From an uncultured Kangiellaceae bacterium (GTDB lineage Bacteria; Pseudomonadota; Gammaproteobacteria; Enterobacterales; Kangiellaceae), in the NCBI GenBank assembly GCA_905479925.1, contig CAJQOL010000169.1:1-37560 (forward strand): DNA of 37,560 nucleotides, written 5' to 3'. The notes below the pieces were generated by a model. The model saw only the letters and a program-made list of their open reading frames with translations, was not told the DNA's origin and ran no database searches. Of the stretch, positions 1 to 8,797 are shown piece after piece. Made by a program: the position numbers and the translations under genes. The number at the start of each line of letters is the position of its first letter. Positions within the stretch are counted from its first letter, which is position 1.

Positions 1-2
1 TG

Positions 3-221
3 GTCCACTTAATGGTTGGTATCAGGGAGGGAATTGACGGCGGTTTAGCCAGAAAAATTGTTAAATTAGTTAAGGCTTCAAAACTTAAGGTTCAAACCGC
101 AATTCAAGGCGAAAAGTTGCGCATTACAGGTAAAAAACGAGATGTTTTACAGCAGACAATAGCTTTGATCAAAGCGGAATCTTTAGAGTGGCCGCTGCAA
201 TATAATAACTTTAGAGACTAA
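3..221 (+). CDS. yajQ: YajQ family nucleotide/c-di-GMP-binding protein, C-terminal part
   Basis: The gene is cut by the window edge, and only the last 72 codons are present. The reading frame is open from base 3, so the ATG at 12 is internal and not the start. The residues run through the conserved YajQ tail: [20 protein letters not shown], then [20 protein letters not shown], ending in LQYNNFRD. In this family the two-lobed protein binds cyclic di-GMP or other nucleotides in the cytoplasm, and the Xanthomonas member acts with a transcription factor. The stop codon lies inside a 9-bp inverted repeat that probably ends transcription, and the next gene converges on it. Family assignment is secure; the ligand in this organism is not known. 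Confidence 0.93.
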   Translation, partial: VHLMVGIREGIDGGLARKIVKLVKASKLKVQTAIQGEKLRITGKKRDVLQQTIALIKAESLEWPLQYNNFRD

Positions 222-236
222 ACTGAATTAGTCTCT
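213..236. terminator. Stem-loop between convergent genes
   Basis: A perfect 9-bp inverted repeat, AGAGACTAA and TTAGTCTCT, with a six-base loop overlaps the yajQ stop codon. No long T run follows on either strand, so its efficiency as an intrinsic terminator is uncertain. Its position between convergent genes supports that role. Confidence 0.5.
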
Positions 237-259
237 GCTATCTTTATAAAAGCCATAAT

Positions 260-1954
260 TTATGCGGTTACGGTGGGATTGTTTTGCAACCAGTAGTCTT
301 TACCTTTTTTGTCCTTTGCTTTTGCCAGTGCGTAGTTAGCATCGAGCAGTATTTGTGATATTGAAAGGTGTTGATCGGGATTGTAAATGACACCGCCAAT
401 TTTGACCCCGACAAACAACTCGGTTTCTTTGTCAATAATAAATTGACTACTGGTGAGTCGCTGGTGAATATCTTCTATATATTCTGTCCCTTGCTCCCTT
501 GAGTCAATAGTCGCAGCCACGCAAAATTCGTTGTCATTGAAGTGGCATATCAGGTCAAAAGGTTTCAATTGATTGGTTAATATCCTACTGATGACCTTTA
601 GGGTTCGATCACGTGCCTGTAATCCATAGTTGGCGGTAATGTTTCTTATACCCTTGATATTAATAACAGCAACCAGCAGTAATGACTGATCAATTTGACT
701 ACGTTGTAACTCGGCCGAAAGGCGTTGGAAAAACGCCGGTCTTAATAGTGTTCCTGTTAAATGGTCGTAGGTCGCTCCCTTAAATAATTGCCAGTAGCGA
801 TGAGTCATGGTTAGCGCCATTGCTACACCCATTGTCGTTACCATTATAGGAAGCAACCAAGGTCTCAAGTTAAACTCAAAATTAACCATCCATCGAGTCT
901 GAGAGAGAGCGTCATACCCCATAGTTAGCCAAAAGATTAAGCTGAAAATAATGATGACTCGAATATACTTTCTATTTTTTAACTGTGTAGATAAAAATAT
1001 ATACAGGCCAATGATTAAGCTCGCTATACATATTAACCAATAGCCAACCTCAGCGATGATTCTTGTATGCGTAGGTTCCGGATAGATAATACTGACAATA
1101 CCAGGAAGCCCTATCAGTAATATAAATATTAAGTGATCTCGGCCGATTCTTAGTTCGAAAAAACGAAACGCAAATAATACCAAGCCTATCAGTCCCGAAC
1201 TGATCATAAACATTTCGATCTTTAATGTCGTTGTTAAATTGAAGCCGATATGCATAGGATATTCTGAGCGAGCATAAGCAACAATCGCAAATGCGATTAG
1301 AAAAATCGAAAGGAACAAGGTTTCTTCACTTTCCCTGACCATCAGAAAATAGAATAACTGAAATAACGCGAGAACAATTAATACTGATATAGCTATAACA
1401 AAAATATGATTGGAGGTTTTTCTATCTTTTTTAAGCGCAAAATATTGTCCGATTTCAACCGTCGATTTTTCTAAACCGGGGCTACCAATTGAGCTAAAGG
1501 TTTTGACCTCAATCAGATTGAATTGGTTATATTTAATAATTGACGGCGGAATAAAATATAAACGTTGATGACGAAAGGCTGTTTGATAGTTGGGAGGAAA
1601 TCGACCACTTTTACCAATTAAACGACCATTTATTCTAACTTGGTCTACTTCGTCTATACGGCCTAAAAATAAACCAAGAAGTTCTTCTTGAAAATCGCTG
1701 CTAACGATAAATTGTTTGGTATATTCGTAGTGCGTTGTATTTTCATCTTTGGGTAAGTTAATCGACAAGGTATCAGCTGATGTGCACTGAGGAGGACTTG
1801 AGGAGAAGTGCTTACATATTTCCCAGTTACGTTCGAGCTTTGTTGGCAGGTCATTCACCAATTGTGCGCAGTTAGCTAAGTTACTAAATAACACTAAGCA
1901 CGCAACAAAAAGTAATGAGAAAACCTTTATCCTATTGATCAATATTAATTCCAT
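260..1954 (-). CDS. 7TMR-DISM-type membrane sensor with degenerate GGDEF domain
   Basis: This 564-residue protein has an N-terminal signal peptide (about 1-30) and a periplasmic sensory region (about 35-180) resembling the extracellular part of 7TMR-DISM receptors. Seven or so membrane helices follow between about 185 and 390, then a C-terminal GGDEF-like domain (about 395-560) that opens with YDHLTGTLLRPAFF. The signature that should read GGDEF is NDNEF at residues 473-477. The first two glycines and the metal-binding Asp are replaced, so diguanylate cyclase activity is unlikely. It may bind GTP or c-di-GMP, or regulate by pairing with another protein. It begins 10 bases after the preceding membrane-protein gene on the same strand, so the two are probably co-transcribed. 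No strong ribosome binding site is visible, which would fit translational coupling. Confidence 0.85.
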   Translation of the reverse strand: MELILINRIKVFSLLFVACLVLFSNLANCAQLVNDLPTKLERNWEICKHFSSSPPQCTSADTLSINLPKDENTTHYEYTKQFIVSSDFQEELLGLFLGRIDEVDQVRINGRLIGKSGRFPPNYQTAFRHQRLYFIPPSIIKYNQFNLIEVKTFSSIGSPGLEKSTVEIGQYFALKKDRKTSNHIFVIAISVLIVLALFQLFYFLMVRESEETLFLSIFLIAFAIVAYARSEYPMHIGFNLTTTLKIEMFMISSGLIGLVLFAFRFFELRIGRDHLIFILLIGLPGIVSIIYPEPTHTRIIAEVGYWLICIASLIIGLYIFLSTQLKNRKYIRVIIIFSLIFWLTMGYDALSQTRWMVNFEFNLRPWLLPIMVTTMGVAMALTMTHRYWQLFKGATYDHLTGTLLRPAFFQRLSAELQRSQIDQSLLLVAVINIKGIRNITANYGLQARDRTLKVISRILTNQLKPFDLICHFNDNEFCVAATIDSREQGTEYIEDIHQRLTSSQFIIDKETELFVGVKIGGVIYNPDQHLSISQILLDANYALAKAKDKKGKDYWLQNNPTVTA

Positions 1955-1964
1955 TGGGTTAATA

Positions 1965-2861
1965 TCACGCTATCATACTTGATGAAGAATCATCATTGTG
2001 AACAACTTGTTCGTCACTATCTGAATAGAATAAATCACAGTAACTGGTATAGATTGATATGACGCTAATTGCAAAGGTTGCCATAATAATAACAAACCAC
2101 AAAGGTATACCGACAAACGGTAAGATAACCATAATCGTTGAAACAATGAAGAACGCCAGCAATAAATAAGCAAGAGCAAATAAGCCATAAACAAGAAATG
2201 GGATAAAGTTATCGCGGCAAGCCTGAAAACTTAATAAAAATGCGTTACCCGCGGTTTGTTTTCTAAGCACTATTAGAGCCGGCGCAAACCAGACACCCAT
2301 GAAAACTGGAATCATCAAAGCTAGGTAAATTAGAAAACCTAATAATAGATAGAGTATTGTATTATCCTCAAGCAACTTTGTAGCCCACTCTAAAGCTTCC
2401 GCTTCACTCATAGCAGACTGTGATTTAGGAGTAATATCAACAAGGAGTTGTTGGTAGTCTATACCTACAATCGACATTATATAAATAGTGACAATTTTCA
2501 TCAGTATTGACGCTAGTGCGTATATGCCACAAAGCTTTAATAGTTCTCTGCTATCTGTCTTAAGCCCATCAAAAAGATGATCGAATTTAATTGATGCTTT
2601 ATCGCTGACTTGCGAGCAGCCTAGCATTAAGCCGCCAATGGCAACTGGCATTAATACCGCCGACAAATAGTTAATACCGGGGATTAGAAGCATTAGAAAA
2701 ATAAAACCAGTAATACCTAGCCATGGCCCCTTTGAAAGCTTAAACATATGCCAAGCTTTAACCAGCCACGTGGAGCCCAAGTTTGCGGGTACCCGACGAT
2801 ATTTAACCGTTGCTGACGTTGAGCCTTCTTGGTCGTCAGAGGAGTTAGTTGGTTTTTGCAA
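1965..2861 (-). CDS. BPSS1780-family integral membrane protein
   Basis: This 298-residue protein has about six hydrophobic helices, at roughly 48-80, 108-135, 170-200 and 217-277. Short charged N- and C-terminal tails are predicted to be cytoplasmic. The opening pattern (basic R-R-V-P-A at about 22-26, then a W-L-V-K-A-W region) is typical of the BPSS1780 family of proteobacterial membrane proteins. No biochemical function is known to me for this family. The C-terminal tail is acidic and serine-rich. It is the first gene of a two-gene unit with the downstream degenerate GGDEF sensor. Its 5' side faces the promoter of the divergent S9 peptidase gene, so the 218-base gap must hold both promoters. 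Confidence 0.75.
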   Translation of the reverse strand: MQKPTNSSDDQEGSTSATVKYRRVPANLGSTWLVKAWHMFKLSKGPWLGITGFIFLMLLIPGINYLSAVLMPVAIGGLMLGCSQVSDKASIKFDHLFDGLKTDSRELLKLCGIYALASILMKIVTIYIMSIVGIDYQQLLVDITPKSQSAMSEAEALEWATKLLEDNTILYLLLGFLIYLALMIPVFMGVWFAPALIVLRKQTAGNAFLLSFQACRDNFIPFLVYGLFALAYLLLAFFIVSTIMVILPFVGIPLWFVIIMATFAISVISIYTSYCDLFYSDSDEQVVHNDDSSSSMIA

Positions 2862-2978
2862 AATTTATTCCTAAAATTAGTAAAGAATTGTCACGACTAA
2901 ATAGTTCAAGCTGCCAATGTTTCTGTGTTAGTTAGCGAACAGTTACGCTCAATATATCAGTAACTTATGCGTCAAAAC

Positions 2979-3009
2979 TTGCCATTTGGCCATTAAAAAA
3001 TGGTATTCT
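2979..3009 (+). promoter_or_regulatory. Probable sigma-70 promoter of the S9 peptidase gene
   Basis: A TTGCCA -35 box is followed after 19 bases by TATTCT, preceded by TG one base upstream (extended -10). The spacing is longer than ideal, but the extended -10 could compensate. It would give a 5' leader of about 65 bases. Confidence 0.4.
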
Positions 3010-3079
3010 AGCACTCTATGATAAAGGATTGAGCATAATCTCTATTCAAATAGTATAAATATTTATTTTTGAGGCTTAT

Positions 3080-5512
3080 ATGCAGATTTTAAGAAACCCG
3101 TTGATTGTTATGTTTGTTGGGTTATTTTGTGTTTCCACTAGTGTTTTGGGAGACCAAAGCAAACCGGTTACCAGCAGTGCACTTTCTTCACTTACGCTTG
3201 AACAAATAATGGCAAACCCTGACTGGATGGGAAATAGCCCTGAGCGCCAATCATGGTCCATTGATGGTAAGGCCGTTTATTATCAAAGAAAGGTTGATGA
3301 CCATACTCACCGGGAATTGTTTAAATATTCCTTAGAAACGGGTAAAACCAGCGTTAATGAAAAGACTGAAAGCCTTATGGCGGCAAGTCGAAATGCGGTA
3401 CTTAACCCATCAATGACCCATGGAGTATTTACCTTTCAGAGCGATCTTTACATCATTGAACTTGGGACTAATCGAATATCAGCGCTCACGGCGGATAACA
3501 AGATAGAGACAATGGTTAGCTTTGTCGATGACAATACCATAAGTTTTCGAGTTGGCTATCAATTGTTCTTGTATGACTTGAAAGCTCGTCTGGCAAAGCA
3601 AATCGCAGAATTTAAGACGTCTGTAGAGCCTGACAAGAAATCGAATAAAAATTATTTGGAACAGTCGCAACCAAGGCTTCTCGAATATATTAAACAAAAA
3701 CAAGACGAAGCAGAATTCCAGAAGCAAAGGGAAAAGTCTAACAAACTAAATACAATAAAGACTTGGTATCTCGGCAAAAACCGTAGGATTCGAACATTTC
3801 GTTTGTCCCCTGATGCCAAATGGCTTCTGCTAGGTACAGTAAAAAATGGCGGCCGTGGGCAATCAGATCACATGCCGGAGTTTGTCGTTGAAACGGGCTA
3901 TGTAAATGACAGAAAAGTACGTCCTTTGGTGGGTACTTCAGAGCCAACTAATGAGTCTTTTTATTTGTTTGATCTGGTTAAGCACAAGAAGCACACATTA
4001 GATTTGTCAAAGCTTCCGGGAATCAACGATGATCCATTGAAAAGTCTAAGAAAAAAAGCCGCTAAGAAGATTGGCTATAAATACAAAGAAGAGCAAGGGC
4101 CAAGAGCGGTATACGCATACAATTGGTTGCAAAATGGTGGTGTCGCCTGGACTAAAGATAGTCGCCAAGCTGCGTTTATGTTGTTTTCCTATGATAATAA
4201 GTCGCGCTGGATAGTTAGTTTTGATACCGATAAAAAGCGCCTTAAAACCTCACACTGGTTGAGTGATGATGCATGGGTTAATGATTCTGCATTCAATAAT
4301 TTTGGTTGGCTTGCGGATAACGAAACACTCTATTACCTGTCTGAAGAATCTGGGTATTCCCATTTTTATATTAAAACGGGAAAGCGACGGGCCACGCAGC
4401 TAACCGAGGGAGAATTTGAAGTCAGTAATTTGACCGTCTCAAAAGGGGGAGATAAGGTTTTTTATAAAGCGAACAAAAAGCACCCTGGAGTCTACGAGAT
4501 CTATTCCTTAGATATGGAGAAGCGGACTAGTAGTCAGCTAACAGATTTTAATGGTATGAGCGACTATGTGTTGTCACCAGATGAATCGAAACTAGTTGTA
4601 TCGCACTCCAAACTCACCAAGAAGCCTGAGCTTTATATGTTGGATGTTAATCAGCCAACTGAAAAGCCCATTCAATTGACTGATTCTATGAGTCCAGCCT
4701 TTAAGGCTGTGCCTTGGCAAGCGCCAAAGATAGTTGAAGTGCCTTCTAGTCATGTTGAGAAGCCCATATACTCGCGTCTATATGAGCCTGCTTCTGAGAA
4801 TGTAAAAAGCGTAAAAGATAACAAAAGGCCAGCGGTATTATTTGTGCACGGTGCGGGTTATTTACAAAATTCACACCAAGGTTGGTCGGGTTACTTCCGT
4901 GAGTTCATGTTTCATAATTATCTTACGGCGAAAGGTTATGTGGTATTAGATATGGACTACAGGGCGTCAAAAGGTTACGGACGAGACTGGCGAACTGCGA
5001 TATACCGGAACATGGGAACACCGGAACTACAGGACCTAAAAGACGGCGTTAATTGGTTAGTTGAAAACAAAAATGTCGACAAAAACCGAGTCGGTGTATA
5101 TGGCGGCTCTTATGGCGGCTTTATGACATTTATGGCTATGTTTAAGGAGCCAGAATTGTTTGCTTCTGGCGCTTCACTGCGGCCGGTTACCGATTGGGCT
5201 CATTATAATCATGGTTATACTTCTAATATTCTAAATACACCCCAAGTCGATCCTGACGCTTTTGAAAGGAGCTCTCCAATCGAGTTTGCAGAAGGGTTAA
5301 ATAAGCCGCTTTTGATTTGTCATGGTATGGTCGATGACAATGTATTTTTTAAAGATACCGTAAGGTTGGTGCAAAAGCTTATTGAACTAAAGAAGACAAA
5401 ATATTTTGAAACGGCGATCTATCCGGTTGAGCCCCATGGTTTTGTTCAGCCGGCAAGTTGGCTCGACGAATATACAAGAATTGAGCAATTATTTGAGCGA
5501 ACGCTTCAGTAA
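3080..5512 (+). CDS. Secreted S9-family (prolyl oligopeptidase / DPP-IV-like) serine peptidase
   Basis: This 810-residue protein starts with a signal peptide (about 1-25, ending near VLG), so it acts in the periplasm or outside the cell. Residues about 40-560 form the DPP-IV-type beta-propeller, with repeated strands such as LSPDAKWLL and TKDSRQAAFML. The rest is the alpha/beta-hydrolase domain. The catalytic triad is visible: Ser677 in GGSYGG, Asp752 in HGMVDD and His786 in EPHGF. The family cleaves short peptides, often releasing dipeptides or cutting after proline; the exact specificity cannot be read here. A lysine-rich insertion (about 175-240) lies within the propeller. A peptide-scavenging role fits the M19 dipeptidase and amino-acid permease found later in the window. 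Confidence 0.93.
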   Translation: MQILRNPLIVMFVGLFCVSTSVLGDQSKPVTSSALSSLTLEQIMANPDWMGNSPERQSWSIDGKAVYYQRKVDDHTHRELFKYSLETGKTSVNEKTESLMAASRNAVLNPSMTHGVFTFQSDLYIIELGTNRISALTADNKIETMVSFVDDNTISFRVGYQLFLYDLKARLAKQIAEFKTSVEPDKKSNKNYLEQSQPRLLEYIKQKQDEAEFQKQREKSNKLNTIKTWYLGKNRRIRTFRLSPDAKWLLLGTVKNGGRGQSDHMPEFVVETGYVNDRKVRPLVGTSEPTNESFYLFDLVKHKKHTLDLSKLPGINDDPLKSLRKKAAKKIGYKYKEEQGPRAVYAYNWLQNGGVAWTKDSRQAAFMLFSYDNKSRWIVSFDTDKKRLKTSHWLSDDAWVNDSAFNNFGWLADNETLYYLSEESGYSHFYIKTGKRRATQLTEGEFEVSNLTVSKGGDKVFYKANKKHPGVYEIYSLDMEKRTSSQLTDFNGMSDYVLSPDESKLVVSHSKLTKKPELYMLDVNQPTEKPIQLTDSMSPAFKAVPWQAPKIVEVPSSHVEKPIYSRLYEPASENVKSVKDNKRPAVLFVHGAGYLQNSHQGWSGYFREFMFHNYLTAKGYVVLDMDYRASKGYGRDWRTAIYRNMGTPELQDLKDGVNWLVENKNVDKNRVGVYGGSYGGFMTFMAMFKEPELFASGASLRPVTDWAHYNHGYTSNILNTPQVDPDAFERSSPIEFAEGLNKPLLICHGMVDDNVFFKDTVRLVQKLIELKKTKYFETAIYPVEPHGFVQPASWLDEYTRIEQLFERTLQ

Positions 5513-5590
5513 AAGTTTTGATTTTAGAAAATCTTTTTATAAGTCGAATAAACATAATAAATGTTAAGAGAAACGAGGAAGTAACTCGGA

Positions 5591-6391
5591 ATGCAAAAAA
5601 ATCGAGCTAACTGGCGAGTAGCACTGTTATTCATATTTTCTGCGCTAATCGTCGGCTGCCAAAGTGAACCTGAAGAAACGACAGCCTTGCAGCATTGTTA
5701 TAACCATTTTAAAGCTGAGAGTTATAAGGTAGCCCAAACTGAATGTAGTGCCGCTGCCAATAACGGTGAAGTTGAAGCTCAGTGGTTGTTGGCACAAATG
5801 TATCGTTATGGTTTGATAGGCGACGACCCGCAACTAACTATTGCATTTGAATGGTATCGAAAAGCTGCAGAAAGCGGCCATTTAGAATCAATGCGGGAAC
5901 TAGGAATTGGTCTATTAAACGGGGAAGGGGTTGAAGTTGATTATGAAAGCGCCTACGTCTGGTTAAAAAAGGCTGCCAACAAACAGGATACCTCAGCAGA
6001 GTTTTCAATGGGGTTGCTTTTCTTTGAAGGTAAAGGACGCGAAAAAGACCTGGGGTCGGCAATTAATTGGTTTCAACGGGCAGCGGTAAAGAAACATGTT
6101 ATGAGTATAAATAACTTAGCGTGGATTTTTGCCACTAGTAATCAGCGCAGCTTCTTTAATCCCAAAAAAGCAAATTATTGGATTGGTCAAATGGAAGCAG
6201 AGCATTTTGACATACCGATGTTTTTGGATACTAAAGCAGCGGTGCAAGCTGCGCAGAATGACTTTGACTTAGCGATTGAGACTCAAAAAGCAGTCATTTC
6301 AAAATTAGATGACACCGTAAATAGCGAACAAAGAGAGATTTTTCAAAGTCACCTAAAATCCTATGAACAAGGAGAAGCATGGCGTGAGTAA
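5591..6391 (+). CDS. Sel1-repeat lipoprotein
   Basis: This 266-residue protein has a lipoprotein signal peptide; the lipobox LIVGC places the lipidated Cys at residue 23. Residues about 45-200 contain Sel1-like (tetratricopeptide-type) repeats, seen as A-x-x-W-Y-x-x-A-A-x-x-G-H, then A-Y-V-W-L-K-K-A-A and A-I-N-W-F-Q-R-A-A. The last repeats are weaker. Such proteins act as scaffolds for protein-protein contacts in the envelope; the partner is unknown. A clear AGAAACGAGGAAG stretch lies upstream as the ribosome binding site. Its stop codon overlaps the start of the DUF1653 gene, so the two are co-translated. The S9 peptidase gene ends 78 bases upstream on the same strand and may belong to the same transcript. 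Confidence 0.85.
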   Translation: MQKNRANWRVALLFIFSALIVGCQSEPEETTALQHCYNHFKAESYKVAQTECSAAANNGEVEAQWLLAQMYRYGLIGDDPQLTIAFEWYRKAAESGHLESMRELGIGLLNGEGVEVDYESAYVWLKKAANKQDTSAEFSMGLLFFEGKGREKDLGSAINWFQRAAVKKHVMSINNLAWIFATSNQRSFFNPKKANYWIGQMEAEHFDIPMFLDTKAAVQAAQNDFDLAIETQKAVISKLDDTVNSEQREIFQSHLKSYEQGEAWRE

Positions 6392-6617
6392 CGATGATAG
6401 CCAAACTCAATCGATACGTTTAGGTCGTTACAAGCACTATAAAGGTGGTGAATATCGGGTGCAAGATATTGCCATTCATAGTGAAACGGAGCAATTAATG
6501 GTTGTTTATAGACCATTATACGGCGACAAAAATTTGTGGGTTCGGCCACTGACCATGTTTAACGAATTGGTCGAACATAACGGACAACAAACGCCACGTT
6601 TTTCATTTTTGGAATAA
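6384..6617 (+). CDS. DUF1653 domain protein
   Basis: This small protein of 77 residues covers the whole DUF1653 domain: G-R-Y-K-H-Y-K-G-G-E-Y-R-V, then V-V-Y-R-P-L-Y-G, W-V-R-P-L-x-M-F and a final P-R-F. I chose the GTG at 6384 rather than the ATG at 6363. AAGGAG (6369-6374) sits nine bases ahead of the GTG, and GTGAGTAA makes a tight start-stop overlap with the Sel1 gene. The domain is widespread in bacteria and small, and its function is not established to my knowledge. Coupled translation implies a constant ratio to the Sel1 lipoprotein, although this protein has no export signal. Confidence 0.88.
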   Translation: MSNDDSQTQSIRLGRYKHYKGGEYRVQDIAIHSETEQLMVVYRPLYGDKNLWVRPLTMFNELVEHNGQQTPRFSFLE

Positions 6618-6812
6618 ATGACAAGAAAGGTGGCCTTCTTGCCAAGAATGCTAATTGAACTGTGGGTTTTGAAAAAGAAAAATTAATTCGTAATAAATCT
6701 CAGACTCTAGGGACTAAAGCTATAAATACACTCATTCTACAATTGGTATTAACGCTTGCAAGTTACCTATTCCCACTCTATGTCCAACTTTCCTATTACC
6801 AGTAGGAACGAA

Positions 6813-7334
6813 ATGACAGCTAACGAAGAAAAAGAATATGCCAAAAGGTTTGAGCAAATCTTGCTCCAGCATGAGGCAGTGATTGCTCGTGTTGTTAGTA
6901 GTTATGAAGTTATCAAAGCACTCCAAGAGGAGCTGTTTCAGGAGATTTCCGTTGCACTTTGGAAAGCGCTTGCAAAATTCGACAACCAGTCAAGCCTCAA
7001 GACCTACATTTTAGCCATAGCACATAAGCGCGCTATCTCCCATGTTGCCAAATATGCCAAAGAACCGAGAACTAATGAACTCAATGAGTTTGAGTTTCAA
7101 AGTGGAGAATGCCCAAGTGAACAGCTGGCTAGAAAGCAAAGAACCCATAACCTCATTGTCGCTCTTCGCCAGCTAAGTATGCTTGAGAGACAGCTAGTTA
7201 CCTTGGCCTTGGAAGGTGTATCTTATAAAGACATAGCAGAGATTTTAGGTATTTCTACCAACCTCGTCGGCGTTAAATTAAACCGGGCAAAAGTAAAATT
7301 GAAAGATTTAATGCACGGAGGTAAGTCATCATGA
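6813..7334 (+). CDS. ECF-type (sigma-70 family) RNA polymerase sigma factor
   Basis: The predicted protein has 173 residues. Region 2 covers about residues 8-85, including the QEELFQEISVALWKAL helix and the F-D-N-Q-S-S-L-K-T-Y-I-L-A-I-A-H-K-R stretch. Region 4 covers about 115-170, with the helix-turn-helix YKDIAEILGISTNLVGVKLN. The length fits the ECF group. I chose the ATG at 6813 because AGGA lies five bases upstream. The frame stays open back to a TTG at 6756 and an ATG at 6780, but neither has a ribosome binding site. The stop overlaps the next gene as ATGA, so the pair is translationally coupled, as is usual for a sigma factor and its regulator. The target promoters and the inducing signal are unknown. 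Confidence 0.88.
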   Translation: MTANEEKEYAKRFEQILLQHEAVIARVVSSYEVIKALQEELFQEISVALWKALAKFDNQSSLKTYILAIAHKRAISHVAKYAKEPRTNELNEFEFQSGECPSEQLARKQRTHNLIVALRQLSMLERQLVTLALEGVSYKDIAEILGISTNLVGVKLNRAKVKLKDLMHGGKSS

Positions 7335-7951
7335 AAAATGATATTGACGAGCCGCGCGAAGAAAACTCGGAAAATAACGCTTTTTCTGAAGAGTGGCAGC
7401 AGTTACAAGAAGACTGGCAAAGCTATCAACCGGATATTGCTAAAATTAAACGGCGCATACAGTGGGTCACTTGGAGAATGGTAGCAGTACTATTCCTCGA
7501 TATTGTTGTTTTAGTTACCTATGTTCCATTTCTTCTTTATTTTGTATTGCCTGAGGAGACCTCATTAGCACTTAAGATCTGGCATGTTGGTATGTTTCCA
7601 CTATTGCTTTATGGAGTGTATTGGGATTTTAAATTAAGACTTCCATTATTTAAGTTGGAGAACGAATCAACCAGTCAAATCCTGAAATTTTATATGAGGC
7701 GAGTCAACGCAGGCGTAAAGCTTGGACATTTTGGTTATCGCTTTTGTCTACTTTTGGTCGTATTTTTCCTACTATGGGTAGGGGCAGGCTTTGTTTTTGA
7801 TCTAGGTGAAAAGAAGTTAACGGAATTGCCGTTTATATTGTTTGGCACCGTTTGGATTGGTCTTTTCGCGGCTGTTATGTATTGGTATAAGCGCAAGAAA
7901 TTAAAAGAGAAAAATTACCTAGAAGAGTTATGGAGTGAGTTTTTAGAGTAG
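7331..7951 (+). CDS. Four-helix membrane protein, probable partner (anti-sigma) of the sigma factor
   Basis: This 206-residue protein has an acidic, glutamine-rich cytoplasmic N-terminus (about 1-45). It is followed by four hydrophobic helices: about 48-75, 84-104, 138-160 and 165-185. The C-terminus is basic then acidic. The ATGA overlap with the upstream sigma-factor gene is the main argument that it regulates that factor. It has no H-x-x-x-C-x-x-C zinc anti-sigma motif in the N-terminal part. If it is an anti-sigma factor it is therefore of a non-ZAS type, with the N-terminal W-x-x-L-x-x-x-W segments as the likely binding surface. I recognise no named domain. Confidence 0.6.
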   Translation: MKNDIDEPREENSENNAFSEEWQQLQEDWQSYQPDIAKIKRRIQWVTWRMVAVLFLDIVVLVTYVPFLLYFVLPEETSLALKIWHVGMFPLLLYGVYWDFKLRLPLFKLENESTSQILKFYMRRVNAGVKLGHFGYRFCLLLVVFFLLWVGAGFVFDLGEKKLTELPFILFGTVWIGLFAAVMYWYKRKKLKEKNYLEELWSEFLE

Positions 7952-8099
7952 CTAATACAAATGTATTGCAAATGTATTACAAAGGGTATCAACGCCATTT
8001 TATAAGAGCTGCTCTAGAAGTTTTATTTTATAAAATAGGGGGAGGTAGTGCGTCCACTTAGGTGGCAAATATATCGAACCCCCAATATCGAATCATTCT

Positions 8100-8741
8100 T
8101 TAAAAAATAACTAATAGATTGGCCAACCCAGCACCAATGCTTGAGAGGAACCTAAAAATAGGTACGCCGACAAAACTTAAAGCTACTAAGCCCATGAGTA
8201 CCATAACGCCATATTGGGCGTTCCAACGCGTATATTGATAAGCCTGTTTCTTTGGTAAAAAATAGGGAAGAATATAGTGTCCGTCTAGCGGACCTATTGG
8301 TAATAAATTAAATAACATCAACAACATATTGATCAAAGCCATGTAGTTCAAAAATATTACAGGACCTGGTTGGGTAAGAAACTCAATCTGTAGTAGGTTA
8401 GCAAGTGCTAACGTATTAACACATATGAAAGCAAGTAATAAGTTCATTGCTGGTCCCGCCGCAGAAACCCAAGCCGACGCATAATAGGAATTGAAATTTC
8501 GCGGATCGGTGGGTACAGGCTTGGCGTAACCGAACCCAATAATAGCCACCATCAATAAACCAATTGGGTCAATATGGGCAATCGGATTTATGGTCAGTCG
8601 TCCCATTCGTTCAGCGGTATTATCGCCAAATTTTTTGGCTGTCCAAGCGTGGCCGAATTCGTGAAATGAGAGAGATATGACGATTGCGATAAGCAATACA
8701 ATAAAAAGTTCATATTGGCCTTGAAATAATAGAGTAATCAT
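8100..8741 (-). CDS. Site-2 protease family (M50) intramembrane metalloprotease
   Basis: This 213-residue membrane protein carries the zinc motif HEFGH at about residues 27-31 in the second hydrophobic segment. The third ligand motif appears as NLLPIGPLDG near residues 144-153; most relatives have N-L-L-P-I-P-P-L-D-G-G. About five or six helices are predicted. It belongs to the small, PDZ-less M50 group of the rhomboid-like/SREBP-M50B type, whose substrates are mostly unknown. Site-2 proteases often release membrane-bound anti-sigma factors, and a sigma/membrane-protein pair lies just upstream on the opposite strand. A functional link is possible but not shown. The start is an ATG with only a weak ribosome binding site. 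Confidence 0.9.
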   Translation of the reverse strand: MITLLFQGQYELFIVLLIAIVISLSFHEFGHAWTAKKFGDNTAERMGRLTINPIAHIDPIGLLMVAIIGFGYAKPVPTDPRNFNSYYASAWVSAAGPAMNLLLAFICVNTLALANLLQIEFLTQPGPVIFLNYMALINMLLMLFNLLPIGPLDGHYILPYFLPKKQAYQYTRWNAQYGVMVLMGLVALSFVGVPIFRFLSSIGAGLANLLVIF

Positions 8742-8797
8742 AGAAGTTTAGTTGTAGCTCCGAGTTAGGCTTTTTTACTTTTTATAGGAAAGAAATT

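Noticed and set aside
6756..6812. Upstream TTG or ATG as the sigma-factor start
   Set aside because: Neither the TTG at 6756 nor the ATG at 6780 has a ribosome binding site, while the ATG at 6813 has AGGA five bases upstream and gives a normal N-terminus.
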